From the NCBI GenBank assembly GCA_040757595.1, contig JBFLWP010000008.1, forward strand, positions 1-64,000: a stretch of 64,000 nt of DNA, given 5' to 3'. The DNA comes from Nitrospirota bacterium (lineage in GTDB: Bacteria > Nitrospirota > Nitrospiria > Nitrospirales > Nitrospiraceae). The notes under the pieces were generated by a model. The model was not told where the DNA came from. It searched no databases and was given only the letters and a program-made list of their open reading frames with translations. Of this stretch, positions 1-8,266 are shown one piece after another. The translations under genes and the position numbers were made by a program. Every line of letters begins with the position of its first letter. The stretch's first letter is position 1.

Positions 1-168
1 GCACCGGCCACACAGCGCGCTCGGGGATTTAACGCCCAGGGAATTCACTCAACGCGCGGCCGAAACCGGGCTGCAGGAAGAGCGAAATTTCCAGCTCACT
101 ACGGTCTAGTTTTGGGGAGGGGGTCAGTATCGCGCCCAACAATCACCCCAGGTGGCTTGATTCAGGGG

Positions 169-437
169 GAGCACTACAACATGGTGAACCCGGATGGCAT
201 AGTCGAGGGGTCTGGTATCTGGTCGGAAGAAATCAAGCGAGCTCGCGCCAAGGTCTATGGCATACTGAGGAGCCAATTCCAACAACATATGATCGAGCGA
301 ACCCTTCTCACGGTCAAGGTCTCAGGCCGCGACGTGGCCGAAGCTGTGCTGTTCCTGGCGTCCGATCGTTCCGCCAAGACCACGGGGGCGCCATGATCCC
401 CGTCGACGGAGGCGCTCGGGAGGCCTTTCCTCGATGA
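169..437 (+). pseudogene. Decayed C-terminal fragment of a short-chain dehydrogenase (aldolase/SDR relative)
   Basis: The reading frame from about 169 encodes a stretch beginning NMVNPDG and ending RSAKTTGA. It aligns without gaps to the last quarter of the fused aldolase/dehydrogenase at 11487-13550. After TTGA the frame breaks at about 391, and the expected C-terminus (IPVDGG..EAFPR and stop) continues in another frame up to 437. Nothing upstream of about 169 resembles the rest of the enzyme. The piece is therefore both 5'-truncated and frameshifted. Identity to the intact copy is only moderate (roughly 60 percent by eye), so this is an old or independently acquired homolog rather than a fresh duplicate. 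It is unlikely to make a working protein. Confidence 0.75.
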
Positions 438-651
438 CCGGAGCTTGTGGAGCATTGCAATTGCGTGCCCTTTGCAGACCGATGATCCTCGCCGCCCCGT
501 TGATCCCGCCTCGCTGATTCCCCGCAGGATTCCTGCCCATTCCTGACTCAGACCTCATAGGCTCTACACAATTTCCCAACCGAGGCTCGATGACGTACGA
601 CTGGGTACCTGTGCGGGCGTGTAGAGTGAGATGCTTCAGACCTGAGGAGCG

Positions 652-2286
652 ATGATCTTGTCCTGGCTGATTAAGGTATTGGCAATGTTGGCCCTGTCGG
701 CTCTTTGGGTATTGACCTCCAGCGAGTCGCACGCTTCGGTCAACCTGCCGACGCACCATTGGGCCTATGAGGTGATTGAGCGTTTGGTGGCCATGGGAGT
801 GATTGACGAGGCCATGGTGGTCCAGAAACCCTACAGCCGCAAGCAGGCGGCTCGATACGTGGCGCGGGCCGTCGACCGGGTCAGCGGGGAGCATCAGTTG
901 CCGGAAAGCCAGGAAGCGGTCGTTGGTCCTTTGCTGGAACGACTGATGCAGGAATTTCGGCCTGAGTTGGCCAGTCTCGGCGCAATGCCGGCCCCTTCGG
1001 GGTCGAAAGCCGGGAGGGTCCGTTTCGGGGGGCGGCTCCAGGTTGAAGGTGATGCCTTTTTCGTCGGGCACCAGACGGTCCGGTTCAGGGAGAACCGGGG
1101 CGGGGAGTATTACGCGAACGGCGAGCAGATCCAGACGGATCTCCGCGGGTGGATCGAGCTTGGCGACGCGCTTTCGATCGTGGCGCAGCCCAAATATATC
1201 AGTAATCCCCACGTCCTCGGCATCGGAGCTACCAACAACACCCAGAACGCCTACATGCGGGAGCTGAACGTCAAGTTGACCGTCGCCAATATTTCGCTCG
1301 AAGTGGGGCGAGGAACTCAGTGGTGGGGACCGGGATATCGGGGCTCGCTGCTCCTCACCGATCACGCCTTCCCGATGGACATGGTCAAACTGGGCAGCGA
1401 GGAGCCCTTCCGCCTCCCGTGGGTCTTCAAGGACCTGGGACAGTGGAAGCTGAACACGTTCCTGACGCAGTTGGAACGAGACCGTGATTTCCCGCGAGCC
1501 AAGGTGTTCGGATTGCGGCTCAGCTACCTGCCCACCAGCTGGCTGGAGCTGGGGTTCTCCCGCTTGACCCAGTTCGACGGGCGAGGGCGTACCCAGTCGT
1601 TCCCCTCCGCCGTCGTCAAGGCCTATACCTCCAGTCCCAACGCCCTGGGGGGGACCGATGTCAACGAACAGGCGATGCTGGACTTTCGGGTGAAAGTCCC
1701 GTCTGTCAACTATCTTGTTCCATTTCCCAGCGGCCTTCAGTTCTACGGGGAGATCGGATCGGAGGACAAGTGGTCTCAGTTTCCCCTGCCGAACCGGGCC
1801 GCCGTGCTCGGCGGGATCTATATCCCGCAGCTCTTTTCGGGCGATTCGACGGATCTGCGGATCGAGTATGCCACGACCGACCTGGCTCGTGAAAAGAGCG
1901 GTCTCTCGAACGTATGGTACGGGAACGCAATCTATACCAGCGGGATGCGGTATCGAGGGTTTCCTTTGGGGCACTGGATGGGGCCTGATGCCACGGACCT
2001 CTTCGTGCAAGTGACCCGTGCCATGACGGACGATCTTCGGATAGGGCTGCACCTCGAGCAGTCGGAGCGCGGCAAGGCCCTCCCAACCCCAGAGAAGAAG
2101 CAGGAGGCGGCCGCGGACCTGACTTGGTGGGTCTCGAAACGGCTCCAACTGACGGTCGGCTACACGTATCAGCGCATCAAGAACCCTGGTCAGATCACGA
2201 GCATCAACCCGTTCACGGAGACCTTCACCTCGGGCCTCACGTCCACCAATCATCTCCTTTGGACAAATCTGGCTGTAGAGTTCTGA
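652..2286 (+). CDS. Capsule assembly Wzi family outer-membrane beta-barrel protein
   Basis: This 544-residue protein begins with a signal peptide (hydrophobic residues 6-24, probable cleavage after SHA). A short S-layer-homology-like segment follows at about residues 34-70 (HWAYEVIERLVAMGVID). The remainder consists of alternating amphipathic strands, including a WWGPGYRGSL segment typical of the Wzi barrel. It ends in a strand with a terminal Phe (NLAVEF), the usual outer-membrane insertion signal. Wzi proteins anchor or help assemble surface polysaccharide, so the expected location is the outer membrane. The start ATG at 652 has an AGGAG ribosome site just upstream. No capsule genes are adjacent, and the family call rests on overall resemblance. 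Confidence 0.72.
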   Translation: MILSWLIKVLAMLALSALWVLTSSESHASVNLPTHHWAYEVIERLVAMGVIDEAMVVQKPYSRKQAARYVARAVDRVSGEHQLPESQEAVVGPLLERLMQEFRPELASLGAMPAPSGSKAGRVRFGGRLQVEGDAFFVGHQTVRFRENRGGEYYANGEQIQTDLRGWIELGDALSIVAQPKYISNPHVLGIGATNNTQNAYMRELNVKLTVANISLEVGRGTQWWGPGYRGSLLLTDHAFPMDMVKLGSEEPFRLPWVFKDLGQWKLNTFLTQLERDRDFPRAKVFGLRLSYLPTSWLELGFSRLTQFDGRGRTQSFPSAVVKAYTSSPNALGGTDVNEQAMLDFRVKVPSVNYLVPFPSGLQFYGEIGSEDKWSQFPLPNRAAVLGGIYIPQLFSGDSTDLRIEYATTDLAREKSGLSNVWYGNAIYTSGMRYRGFPLGHWMGPDATDLFVQVTRAMTDDLRIGLHLEQSERGKALPTPEKKQEAAADLTWWVSKRLQLTVGYTYQRIKNPGQITSINPFTETFTSGLTSTNHLLWTNLAVEF

Positions 2287-2518
2287 AGGAGGCGGTAGCG
2301 CGCGCCCTCTTCCGCTCAAGTCTGAATCCCGAATCTCTCCCTCGCTCCTCGCCTTTCCGATCAAGCCTTCTCACATTCCTGACTTAGACCGACCCTGCCC
2401 GGCTTCACCCATTTTCCTGATTCCCCCCATCCCATTGCTTGCCCGCGTCGCGCCCCTGCTGTATCCTCCGGGGCGAGTCCGGTGCTGCCGGTATCATCCT
2501 GTCTGCCTTGAGGGAATC

Positions 2519-4534
2519 GTGACGGACCACGCGGTTCTGGTCGATCTGTTACTAATCTTCGTGGTGTCAATCACCGTGGTCTTCGTGTTTCAGAAGATCA
2601 AGGTGCCGGCGATCGCCGGGTTTTTGGCCGCTGGGGCGTTGATCGGGCCGTACGGGTTGAACCTGGTGCCCGATGTCCAGCAGGTCAAGGTGCTGGCCGA
2701 GATCGGCGTGGCGCTCCTCCTGTTCACGATCGGGATCGAATTTTCGCTGGCCCACCTGACCGCAGTGCGCAGGCTGCTCCTGGTCGGAGGGCCGCTCCAG
2801 GTCGCCAGCGTGGTCGTGCTGGCGCTTCTCGGGGGCTGGTTCGCTGGCTTGCCGGCCCGCGAGACCATCTTCTGGGGTTGTCTCCTGTCGCTCAGCAGCA
2901 CGGCAATCGTGCTCAAGGCCCTGGCGGAGCGGGGCGAGAGCGATTCGCTCCACGGGCGCACGACGGTCAGCATCCTGATCTTCCAGGACCTGGCCGTGGT
3001 CCCGATGATGATGGTGACCCCCCTGCTGGCCGGACCGGGCGACGGGGACGTGGCGGGGATTCTGCTCGCGCTCGCGAAGTCGGCGATGCTGGTGGGGCTC
3101 ATCGTCGGGGCTGCCTGGTTCTTCGTGCCCGGTCTGCTGGAGCAGATCGCGGGGAGCCGGAGCCGCGAACTCTTCCTGCTGACGATCATCGTGTTGTGCC
3201 TGGGCATCGCCTGGCTGACATCACGGGCCGGGCTCTCGCTGGCCTTGGGGGCCTTCATTGCCGGTCTGGTCATTTCCGAATCCGAATACAGCCACCAGGC
3301 GCTTGCCGAGATCCTGCCGTTTCGGGACAGCTTCAACAGCCTCTTCTTCGTGTCCGTCGGCATGCTGATGGACGTGCGGGTCGTGTGGGCGCATCCGGTG
3401 CTCCTGGCTTCGCTGGTCGGAGCGGTGCTCATCGGCAAGTTCCTGACTGCGGCCGGACCGATCCTCGCCATGGGGCTTCCGCCCCGCTCGGCGATCCTGG
3501 CGGGCATCGCCTTGGCGCAGGTCGGGGAATTCAGCTTCATCCTGGCACAGGAGGGGCAGGCGGCAGGTCTCCTCCAGGCCGAGCCGTACCAGGTGTTCCT
3601 GGCCGTCTCGGTGCTGACGATGGTGGTCACGCCGTTCCTGATCCAACTCGCGCCAAAGGTCGCCCGGCGCGCAGAAGCGTTCCAGCGGCTGCGCCGCTGG
3701 TTCCCCGGCCGCACCACGTCCCATCTGACCCATCTGGACACGCGGCATCTCCGGATCAAGGACCACGTCATCGTGGTCGGTTACGGTCTGAACGGGCGCA
3801 ACCTGGCCCGCGTGCTGCAGGAGACGGAGATTCCCTACGTCGTGCTGGACCTGGACGGGGAGACCGTCCGGCGCGAGTCCCGCAACGGAGTCCCGATCTA
3901 CTACGGAGACGCCACGAATCCCGGCGTCCTCCGCCAGCTCCGGATCGAGGAGGCCCGCGTGCTGGTCCTGGCCATCTCCGACCCCTTTTCCGCCAGGCGC
4001 ACGGTCCAAATCGCCAAGGGGCTCAATCCGGCCGTCCACGTCGTGGTGCGGACCCGCTACCTGCGCGAGCTGGAGGAATTGCACCAGTTGGGCGCGGACG
4101 AGGTCGTGCCGGAGGAGTTCGAGACCTCGATCGAGATTTTCGCCCTCGTCCTGCGGAACTACCGGATGCCTCCCGACCTGATCACGAAGAAAGCCGAGCA
4201 GGTCAGGCGGGAAGGGTACGCCGTCCTCAGGCGCACGGCCCTGCCGGAGTTGGCCCATCACCTCCGCGGGGGAACCCTGGCCGAGGCGGAGGTCGAGACC
4301 TGGCGGATCGAGCCGGAGTCGCCTGCCGCCGGCAAGACCCTCGCGCAGGTCTCGATCCGGCCGAGGACCGGCGCCTCGGTCATCGCCCTGACCAGGGGCG
4401 GAGTCACGGAATCCAATCCGTCCGAGAAGGTTCGGCTGGAGGCCGGTGACGTGGTGGTCCTCCTGGGTACCAGGGAGCAGATCCGACGCGCCATCGGCCT
4501 GCTCACGGACAACAAGATGGAGGCGGACCGTTGA
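2519..4534 (+). CDS. Monovalent cation:proton antiporter-2 (KefB/KefC-like) with RCK domains
   Basis: This 671-residue membrane transporter has about 12 hydrophobic segments over residues 1-390, characteristic of the CPA2 exchanger fold. They include FQKIKVPAIAGFLAAGALIGPYG near the start and the AQVGEFSFIL stretch. An RCK_N/TrkA-N nucleotide-binding domain follows at about residues 418-535 (HVIVVGYGLNGRNLARVL, a GxGxxG-type fold), then a C-terminal RCK_C domain. It probably exchanges K+ or Na+ for protons across the inner membrane under nucleotide control. GTG at 2519 is chosen because it follows a GAGGGAA ribosome site and starts directly before the first membrane segment. An in-frame ATG at 2435 would add 28 uncharacteristic residues. 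Confidence 0.88.
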   Translation: MTDHAVLVDLLLIFVVSITVVFVFQKIKVPAIAGFLAAGALIGPYGLNLVPDVQQVKVLAEIGVALLLFTIGIEFSLAHLTAVRRLLLVGGPLQVASVVVLALLGGWFAGLPARETIFWGCLLSLSSTAIVLKALAERGESDSLHGRTTVSILIFQDLAVVPMMMVTPLLAGPGDGDVAGILLALAKSAMLVGLIVGAAWFFVPGLLEQIAGSRSRELFLLTIIVLCLGIAWLTSRAGLSLALGAFIAGLVISESEYSHQALAEILPFRDSFNSLFFVSVGMLMDVRVVWAHPVLLASLVGAVLIGKFLTAAGPILAMGLPPRSAILAGIALAQVGEFSFILAQEGQAAGLLQAEPYQVFLAVSVLTMVVTPFLIQLAPKVARRAEAFQRLRRWFPGRTTSHLTHLDTRHLRIKDHVIVVGYGLNGRNLARVLQETEIPYVVLDLDGETVRRESRNGVPIYYGDATNPGVLRQLRIEEARVLVLAISDPFSARRTVQIAKGLNPAVHVVVRTRYLRELEELHQLGADEVVPEEFETSIEIFALVLRNYRMPPDLITKKAEQVRREGYAVLRRTALPELAHHLRGGTLAEAEVETWRIEPESPAAGKTLAQVSIRPRTGASVIALTRGGVTESNPSEKVRLEAGDVVVLLGTREQIRRAIGLLTDNKMEADR

Positions 4535-4546
4535 GCAGTGGTTGCC

Positions 4547-4576
4547 TTGACATCAAAAAGAAGCGCGTTTTATAGT
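4547..4576 (+). promoter_or_regulatory. Sigma-70-like promoter for the DsrE-TusA unit
   Basis: A perfect -35 (TTGACA, 4547-4552) and a near-perfect -10 (TATAGT, 4571-4576) are separated by 18 bases, upstream of the DsrE gene at 4639. The leader contains a CGCACA-CT-TGTGCG inverted repeat at 4607-4620 that could be an operator or a small hairpin. Confidence 0.7.
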
Positions 4577-4638
4577 GAATTTCCTCGAAGGCCGCAAGCC
4601 ATCGGACGCACACTTGTGCGAGGAGCGCGAGGTGAACG

Positions 4639-5169
4639 ATGAGTACGACCCAACTCGAACCGGCAGCCGCACTGGCTGAGTTGCGGGAGAACAAGCCCGA
4701 CCGCGTCACGATCGTCGTCCTCAGCGGGGACATGGACCGGGTCATGGCCGCCTTCATCATTGCGACCGGTGCGGCGGCCATGGGGATGCCGGTGACCATG
4801 TTCTTCACGTTCTGGGGCTTGAATGCCATTCGCCGGCCCGGAGCGGTGAGCGCGGCCAAGGATTGGCTCCGCAGGCTCTTCGGTCTGTTGAACAGGGGAG
4901 GAGCCGACAGGTTGCCGCTGTCCCGCTTCCATTTCTGGGGGCTGGGGACCGTCATGATGAAGCAGGTCATGCGCCAGCATCGTATGCCGGGCATTCCGGA
5001 ACTGATGGCGACGGCGCAGGAGCTGGGAGTGCGGTTCATCGCTTGCACGACCACGATGGGCTTGATGGGGATCACCAAGGACACGCTGATCGAGGGAGTC
5101 GATCAGTTGGCCGGCGTCACGACCTACCTGGCCGAGGCAAAACAAGGAAGCGTAAATTTGTTCATTTAG
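4639..5169 (+). CDS. DsrE/DsrF/DrsH-like family protein
   Basis: This 176-residue protein has the DsrE-like fold signature: a first strand RVTIVVLSGDMDRVMAAFIIATGAAAMG, then MPVTMFFTFWGLNAIR, and a late segment VRFIACTTTMGLMGI that carries the Cys often used to bind sulfur. Members of this family shuttle persulfide sulfur together with TusA-type carriers and act in the cytoplasm, sometimes near the membrane. The gene is 80 bases upstream of a tusA homolog on the same strand and behind a strong promoter, so the two probably form one transcription unit. The start has a GAGGTG ribosome site. The exact sulfur donor and acceptor cannot be told from the sequence. Confidence 0.85.
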   Translation: MSTTQLEPAAALAELRENKPDRVTIVVLSGDMDRVMAAFIIATGAAAMGMPVTMFFTFWGLNAIRRPGAVSAAKDWLRRLFGLLNRGGADRLPLSRFHFWGLGTVMMKQVMRQHRMPGIPELMATAQELGVRFIACTTTMGLMGITKDTLIEGVDQLAGVTTYLAEAKQGSVNLFI

Positions 5170-5179
5170 GAGCGAGTTG

Positions 5180-5242
5180 CAAATAGCTAGTAGCTCTGAT
5201 CTGCCGGCTGCTAGCTATTCGCTGTGTGCTGTTTGCTGAGGT
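5180..5242. repeat. Imperfect palindrome built of 7-base units (element a)
   Basis: The left arm AATAGCTAGTAGC (5182-5194) pairs 12 of 13 bases with GCTGCTAGCTATT (5207-5219). The right side continues as 7-base units beginning GCTG (GCTGTGT, GCTGTTT, GCTGAGG). It fills the gap between the DsrE and tusA genes, and its last unit overlaps the tusA ribosome-site region. Confidence 0.6.
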
Positions 5243-5249
5243 GCTGGGG

Positions 5250-5498
5250 ATGATCCAATCAGACGTGAAGCTGGACACGCTCGGGTACTTCTGCCCGATG
5301 CCGATCATCATGACCTCCAAGAAGATCAAGGAGCTGTCGCCAGGGCAGGTGCTCGAAGTGCTGTCCGACGACGAAGGGATCAAGAAGGACATGCCGGCCT
5401 GGTGTCAGACCACCGGTCACGAGATGGTCGGATTGGAAGAGGAGATGGCTGATTCACGGAGGATCTACAAGGCCTTTGTGAGGAAAGCGAAGCGCTGA
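5250..5498 (+). CDS. tusA: TusA-family sulfur carrier protein
   Basis: This small 82-residue protein carries the hallmark CPxP motif early (LGYFCPMPIIMTSKKI). The Cys is the persulfide carrier in TusA/SirA/YeeD proteins. The rest matches the two-layer TusA fold, including the LEVLSDDEGIKKDMPAWCQTTGHE segment. It acts in the cytoplasm, passing sulfur between donors and DsrE-type partners for thiolation or sulfur oxidation pathways. The ATG at 5250 is preferred over one at 5226 because it directly precedes the conserved domain. The upstream DsrE gene supports a shared sulfur-relay role. Whether it serves tRNA thiolation or another pathway is open. Confidence 0.9.
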   Translation: MIQSDVKLDTLGYFCPMPIIMTSKKIKELSPGQVLEVLSDDEGIKKDMPAWCQTTGHEMVGLEEEMADSRRIYKAFVRKAKR

Positions 5499-5558
5499 CC
5501 TTCTTGGTCGAGGCGCTGAGGCCTGGCCATAGGGGCCGGGACAGAAACGGGGAATGAG

Positions 5559-5595
5559 AAAAACCGGAGGTGCGACAAGCACTTCCGGTTTTTTT
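5559..5595 (+). terminator. Rho-independent terminator after tusA
   Basis: AACCGGAGGTGC pairs with GCACTTCCGGTT (one G-T wobble) across a short loop, followed by a run of T. It lies 60 bases after the tusA stop. Confidence 0.85.
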
Positions 5596-5657
5596 GTGCC
5601 TGAGGCGCCGATCCGAGAGGCATCTGCCCTTTGGCTACGATATGTTGTAGATACTTC

Positions 5658-5686
5658 TTGACACAACCACAATACTTTGCTATCAG
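5658..5686 (+). promoter_or_regulatory. Sigma-70-like promoter with extended -10
   Basis: TTGACA (5658-5663), a 17-base spacer, then TATCAG (5681-5686) preceded by TGC, giving an extended -10. The next supported gene starts at 5976, so the leader would be about 280 bases. That leader (5690-5975) contains no gene I can support. Confidence 0.5.
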
Positions 5687-5975
5687 GAGGAGCCAATTCA
5701 CACAATCCTAACAGAAAGTTGAGGTCACGGGCATCCAGTAAGCGAATCTCCGCCTGGTTCAGGCGGCCACCGGGGTGATGAATATCCGGGAGGACTCTCC
5801 CCTGATTCTTCACCGATTCCTTCCCAGGCCCTTCCCGTCAAAGAGACAGCCACAGTCTCGCTTCTCTCCGGTCAAACTTCCACGGCGATCGGAATCTTTC
5901 CCAATCGGCCTGTTCTTGGGCGCGGAGGCGCAGCCTTGCGGATTGGTGCGGACGACCAAACCAAGGAGGTGGCAG

Positions 5976-6317
5976 ATGTCGGCACACAGCCTCGTCCTGG
6001 AAGAAAAGGCCCTGCAGGTTGCCGAGCAAGCGGCGGCGCAATTTGATGGAGCCAGAGTCGAGCCGATCCTGAATTGGGATCAGGAGCGGCCCGCCGGGTT
6101 CCTGATTGACTCCTTTCTGGAGCGGATCGCCGTCGTCGTCTGCGAGCGGAAAGAACTCCTCCTCCGCGATGTCCGAACCATCCGTCAGGCCATGGCGCGG
6201 GCCCAGGCCCGCCGTGTGCTGCTCTACGTGCCAGACGACATGGTGATTCCCAATCCCGTCATGCTCCTCGCCGCCCTCTCGAAGATCGAAATCGTGCGCA
6301 TGACCGAGACCCATTAA
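5976..6317 (+). CDS. Hypothetical protein, 113 residues
   Basis: I do not recognise this protein. The ATG at 5976 follows an ideal AAGGAGG ribosome site at 5963-5969, which overrules an earlier in-frame ATG at 5775. The sequence looks like a compact alpha/beta domain: a helical start (residues 7-25), then strands RPAGFLIDSF, RIAVVVCERK and RRVLLYVPDDM, and a final helix-strand ending IEIVRMTETH. There is no signal peptide, membrane segment or metal cluster. It lies between a promoter at 5658-5686 and another small unknown gene at 6387, possibly in one transcript. Confidence 0.75.
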   Translation: MSAHSLVLEEKALQVAEQAAAQFDGARVEPILNWDQERPAGFLIDSFLERIAVVVCERKELLLRDVRTIRQAMARAQARRVLLYVPDDMVIPNPVMLLAALSKIEIVRMTETH

Positions 6318-6386
6318 GGGCGCGGTGTCGCGAGAATCCAGCAGGAGGTCTGGTTCGCCACGATGGGCGTGAAAAGGGGGAGCATC

Positions 6387-6728
6387 ATGTCGGGACCTTT
6401 CAACCTCCGGTATCTCCACCTGTTCGTTCGGGAGCGGTCGGCGGGGGCGTTCATTCTGTCGCGGAACGGACGGTCGGCCGACTTCGTCGGAGCCAGCACG
6501 ACGGACGTAGCGAACGCGCTGAGACAGTACGGGAGCCAGTCCGGCTACCGGTACTTTTGGTTCGCCTATTCGAATTCTCCCGAGGAAGCGGTCCAGCTTG
6601 AGTTGACCTGGTACCACCGGTACCATCCGGCGGACAATGCCGTGCCTCCGGCCAGGAACCACGGAGCGGATTGGCATTGTACGGCCGAGGGGTGCGCGGC
6701 CTGTGCGTTGATTCAGTCCAGACGCTGA
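6387..6728 (+). CDS. Small protein resembling a degenerate GIY-YIG domain
   Basis: This 113-residue protein starts at ATG 6387 behind an AGGGGG ribosome site; an alternative ATG is at 6363. Residues about 22-90 follow the order of a GIY-YIG domain. GAFILSRNG stands where GIY would be, DFVGAS where YIG would be, and a helix with the AVQLELTWYHRYHP segment carries the usual Glu. The central Arg and both Tyr of the motif are not convincing, so nuclease activity is doubtful. The C-terminus has a Cys cluster (HCTAEGCAAC) that could bind zinc. The gene follows the unknown gene at 5976. The domain assignment is tentative. Confidence 0.6.
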   Translation: MSGPFNLRYLHLFVRERSAGAFILSRNGRSADFVGASTTDVANALRQYGSQSGYRYFWFAYSNSPEEAVQLELTWYHRYHPADNAVPPARNHGADWHCTAEGCAACALIQSRR

Positions 6729-6781
6729 TTCCGTCGAGCACCGGACCGCCAGTCCAGTACCCGCTCCTTCCCTCAGTCCCC

Positions 6782-6805
6782 GGCAGGGGCCCGTGTGCCC
6801 CTGCC
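6782..6805. terminator. Strong hairpin, terminator-like but without a T run
   Basis: GGCAGGGGC (6782-6790) and GCCCCTGCC (6797-6805) are perfectly complementary around a 6-base loop, 54 bases after the unknown gene ending at 6728. No T tract follows, so it may block or pause rather than terminate transcription. Confidence 0.45.
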
Positions 6806-6811
6806 ACCGCC

Positions 6812-6841
6812 TTGACTTCGTCCGACCGATGCCGATACCGT
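6812..6841 (+). promoter_or_regulatory. Possible promoter for hutI-ftcD
   Basis: TTGACT (6812-6817), an 18-base spacer and a weak TACCGT (6836-6841) lie about 70 bases upstream of hutI. The -10 match is poor, so confidence is low. Confidence 0.3.
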
Positions 6842-6909
6842 GTCCTCCCCGATGTCCGGCACGAGAGCAGTCATCCCATGTAGGCATCGGTCACGTGTGA
6901 GCCGGTCCC

Positions 6910-8196
6910 GTGCCTTCAGGAAAGAATGAGGCCTTGTTGATCCGGAACTGCGGGCAGCTCGTGACTCTGCGCGGGCCCGCCCGGCCTCGCCGAGGGGCGG
7001 AGATGGAGGAGCTGGGTCTGATCCGCCACGGGGCCGTGTTGCTCCGGGACGGACTCGTGACTGCAGTGGGCCCCGACGAGCGGATCTGCCGGTTGCCGGC
7101 GGCTCGCGGTGCGAAACCGGTGGACGCCGGCTGCCGCGTCGTCCTGCCGGGCTTCGTGGATTCCCACACGCACGCGCTCTTTGCAGCCCCCCGCCTGGAT
7201 GAGTATGAGGCGAGGATCGGCGGCTCGACCTACGCCGGGCTCGCCAGGGCCGGCGGCGGCATCCAGGCCAGCGCCAGGCTGATCCGGTCCGCGAGCGAGC
7301 GATCGTTGGTCTGCCGGCTCGGCCAAGTGGCGCGGCTGTTCCTGGAGCACGGAACGACCACAATCGAGGTCAAGAGCGGCTACGGCCTGGAGCTCGACGG
7401 GGAATTGAAGATGCTCCGGGCAATCCGGGAGGCCGCCGGACGAAGCCCGCTGGAGATGGTGCCGACGCTCCTGGCCCACGATGTGCCCCGCCGTTTTCGG
7501 CGGAAGCGTGCCCGCTTTCTCCGGGTCTGGACGCGCGAACTGATCCCCCTGGTCGCCCGGTCCGGGCTGGCCGAGTGCTGCGACGTCTTTTGCGACCGGG
7601 GCTATTTCTCGCTCCGCGAGACCGGGATGGTGCTGCGTGCGGCGGCCCGAGCCGGGCTGAAGCTGAAGGTCCATGCGGAACAGTTGGTCCGATCCGGATC
7701 GGCCCTGCTGGCCGCGGGGCTCGGCGCCCTGTCCGCGGATCATCTGGATCACCTGTCCGAGGCTGATATCCGGCGCCTGCGGGGGACCCCGACGGTCGCG
7801 ACCCTGCTGCCGGGCACGACCCTGCACCTCGACTCGCATCCAGATCCGCCGGCCCGCTGGTTGATCGACGCCGGAGTCCCGGTCGCGCTCGCGACGAATT
7901 TCAATCCGGGCAGCTCGCCGACTGTGAGCATGCAGCTCATCCTCTCACTGGCCTGCTCGCGGCTGAAGATGAGCCCGGCGGAGGCGCTCACGGCCGCCAC
8001 CGTGAACGGGGCCTACGCGCTTGGACGGGGCAGCCTGGTCGGATCGCTGGAGGTCGGCAAGCAGGCCGATCTCATCATCATGGATGCAACGGATTACCGG
8101 GAGATCCCGTACTACGTCGGGATGAATCATTGCGTCACGGTGATCAAGAGGGGGCGCGTGGTCTTTTCAAGGGGAGGGCGAGAGGCGCGAGGCTAG
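6910..8196 (+). CDS. hutI: Imidazolonepropionase
   Basis: This 428-residue amidohydrolase hydrolyses imidazolone-5-propionate to N-formimino-glutamate, the third step of histidine degradation, in the cytoplasm. It shows the metal-binding DSHTHALF motif at about residue 84, the conserved GSTYAGLARAGGGIQ stretch, VKSGYGLEL, the HAEQLV histidine, the ADHLDHL segment and ATNFNPGSSP near the C-terminus, all HutI features. Length is normal. The GTG start at 6910 has a weak ribosome site. TTG codons at 6934 and 6937, just after AGGAAAG and GAGG, would begin at the conserved LLIRNCGQLVTL and may be the true start. The last codons and stop lie in a 7-base-unit repeat element. Confidence 0.93.
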   Translation: MPSGKNEALLIRNCGQLVTLRGPARPRRGAEMEELGLIRHGAVLLRDGLVTAVGPDERICRLPAARGAKPVDAGCRVVLPGFVDSHTHALFAAPRLDEYEARIGGSTYAGLARAGGGIQASARLIRSASERSLVCRLGQVARLFLEHGTTTIEVKSGYGLELDGELKMLRAIREAAGRSPLEMVPTLLAHDVPRRFRRKRARFLRVWTRELIPLVARSGLAECCDVFCDRGYFSLRETGMVLRAAARAGLKLKVHAEQLVRSGSALLAAGLGALSADHLDHLSEADIRRLRGTPTVATLLPGTTLHLDSHPDPPARWLIDAGVPVALATNFNPGSSPTVSMQLILSLACSRLKMSPAEALTAATVNGAYALGRGSLVGSLEVGKQADLIIMDATDYREIPYYVGMNHCVTVIKRGRVVFSRGGREARG

Positions 8197-8247
8197 AGGC
8201 TAGGGGGCAGAAGTCAGGAAAAGGCCTCTAGCCCCTCGCCCCTTGCC
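8182..8247. repeat. Imperfect palindrome built of 7-base units (element b)
   Basis: Left units GAGGCGC, GAGGCTA, GAGGCTA (8182-8202) face right units CCTCTAG, CCCCTCG, CCCCTTG (8225-8245), which are roughly complementary. The hutI stop codon (8194-8196) is inside the left arm, so the element supplies the end of the protein. Confidence 0.6.
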
Positions 8248-8266
8248 ACGAGCCTGCGCGTGAGCG

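Noticed and set aside
322-2364. A 680-residue open frame on the minus strand opposite the Wzi-type gene
   Set aside because: Composition is typical of an antisense shadow, while the plus-strand frame has a signal peptide, a barrel pattern and a ribosome site.
2370-2393. Short repeat CATTCCTGACT.AGACC, also found near 536-553
   Set aside because: Only about 16 bases, two copies, no further structure. It may be chance or a remnant, and is too weak to call.
5454-5813. A 119-residue reverse open frame across the tusA-5976 gap
   Set aside because: It overlaps the tusA end and a clear forward terminator and promoter, has no ribosome site I trust, and resembles no family.
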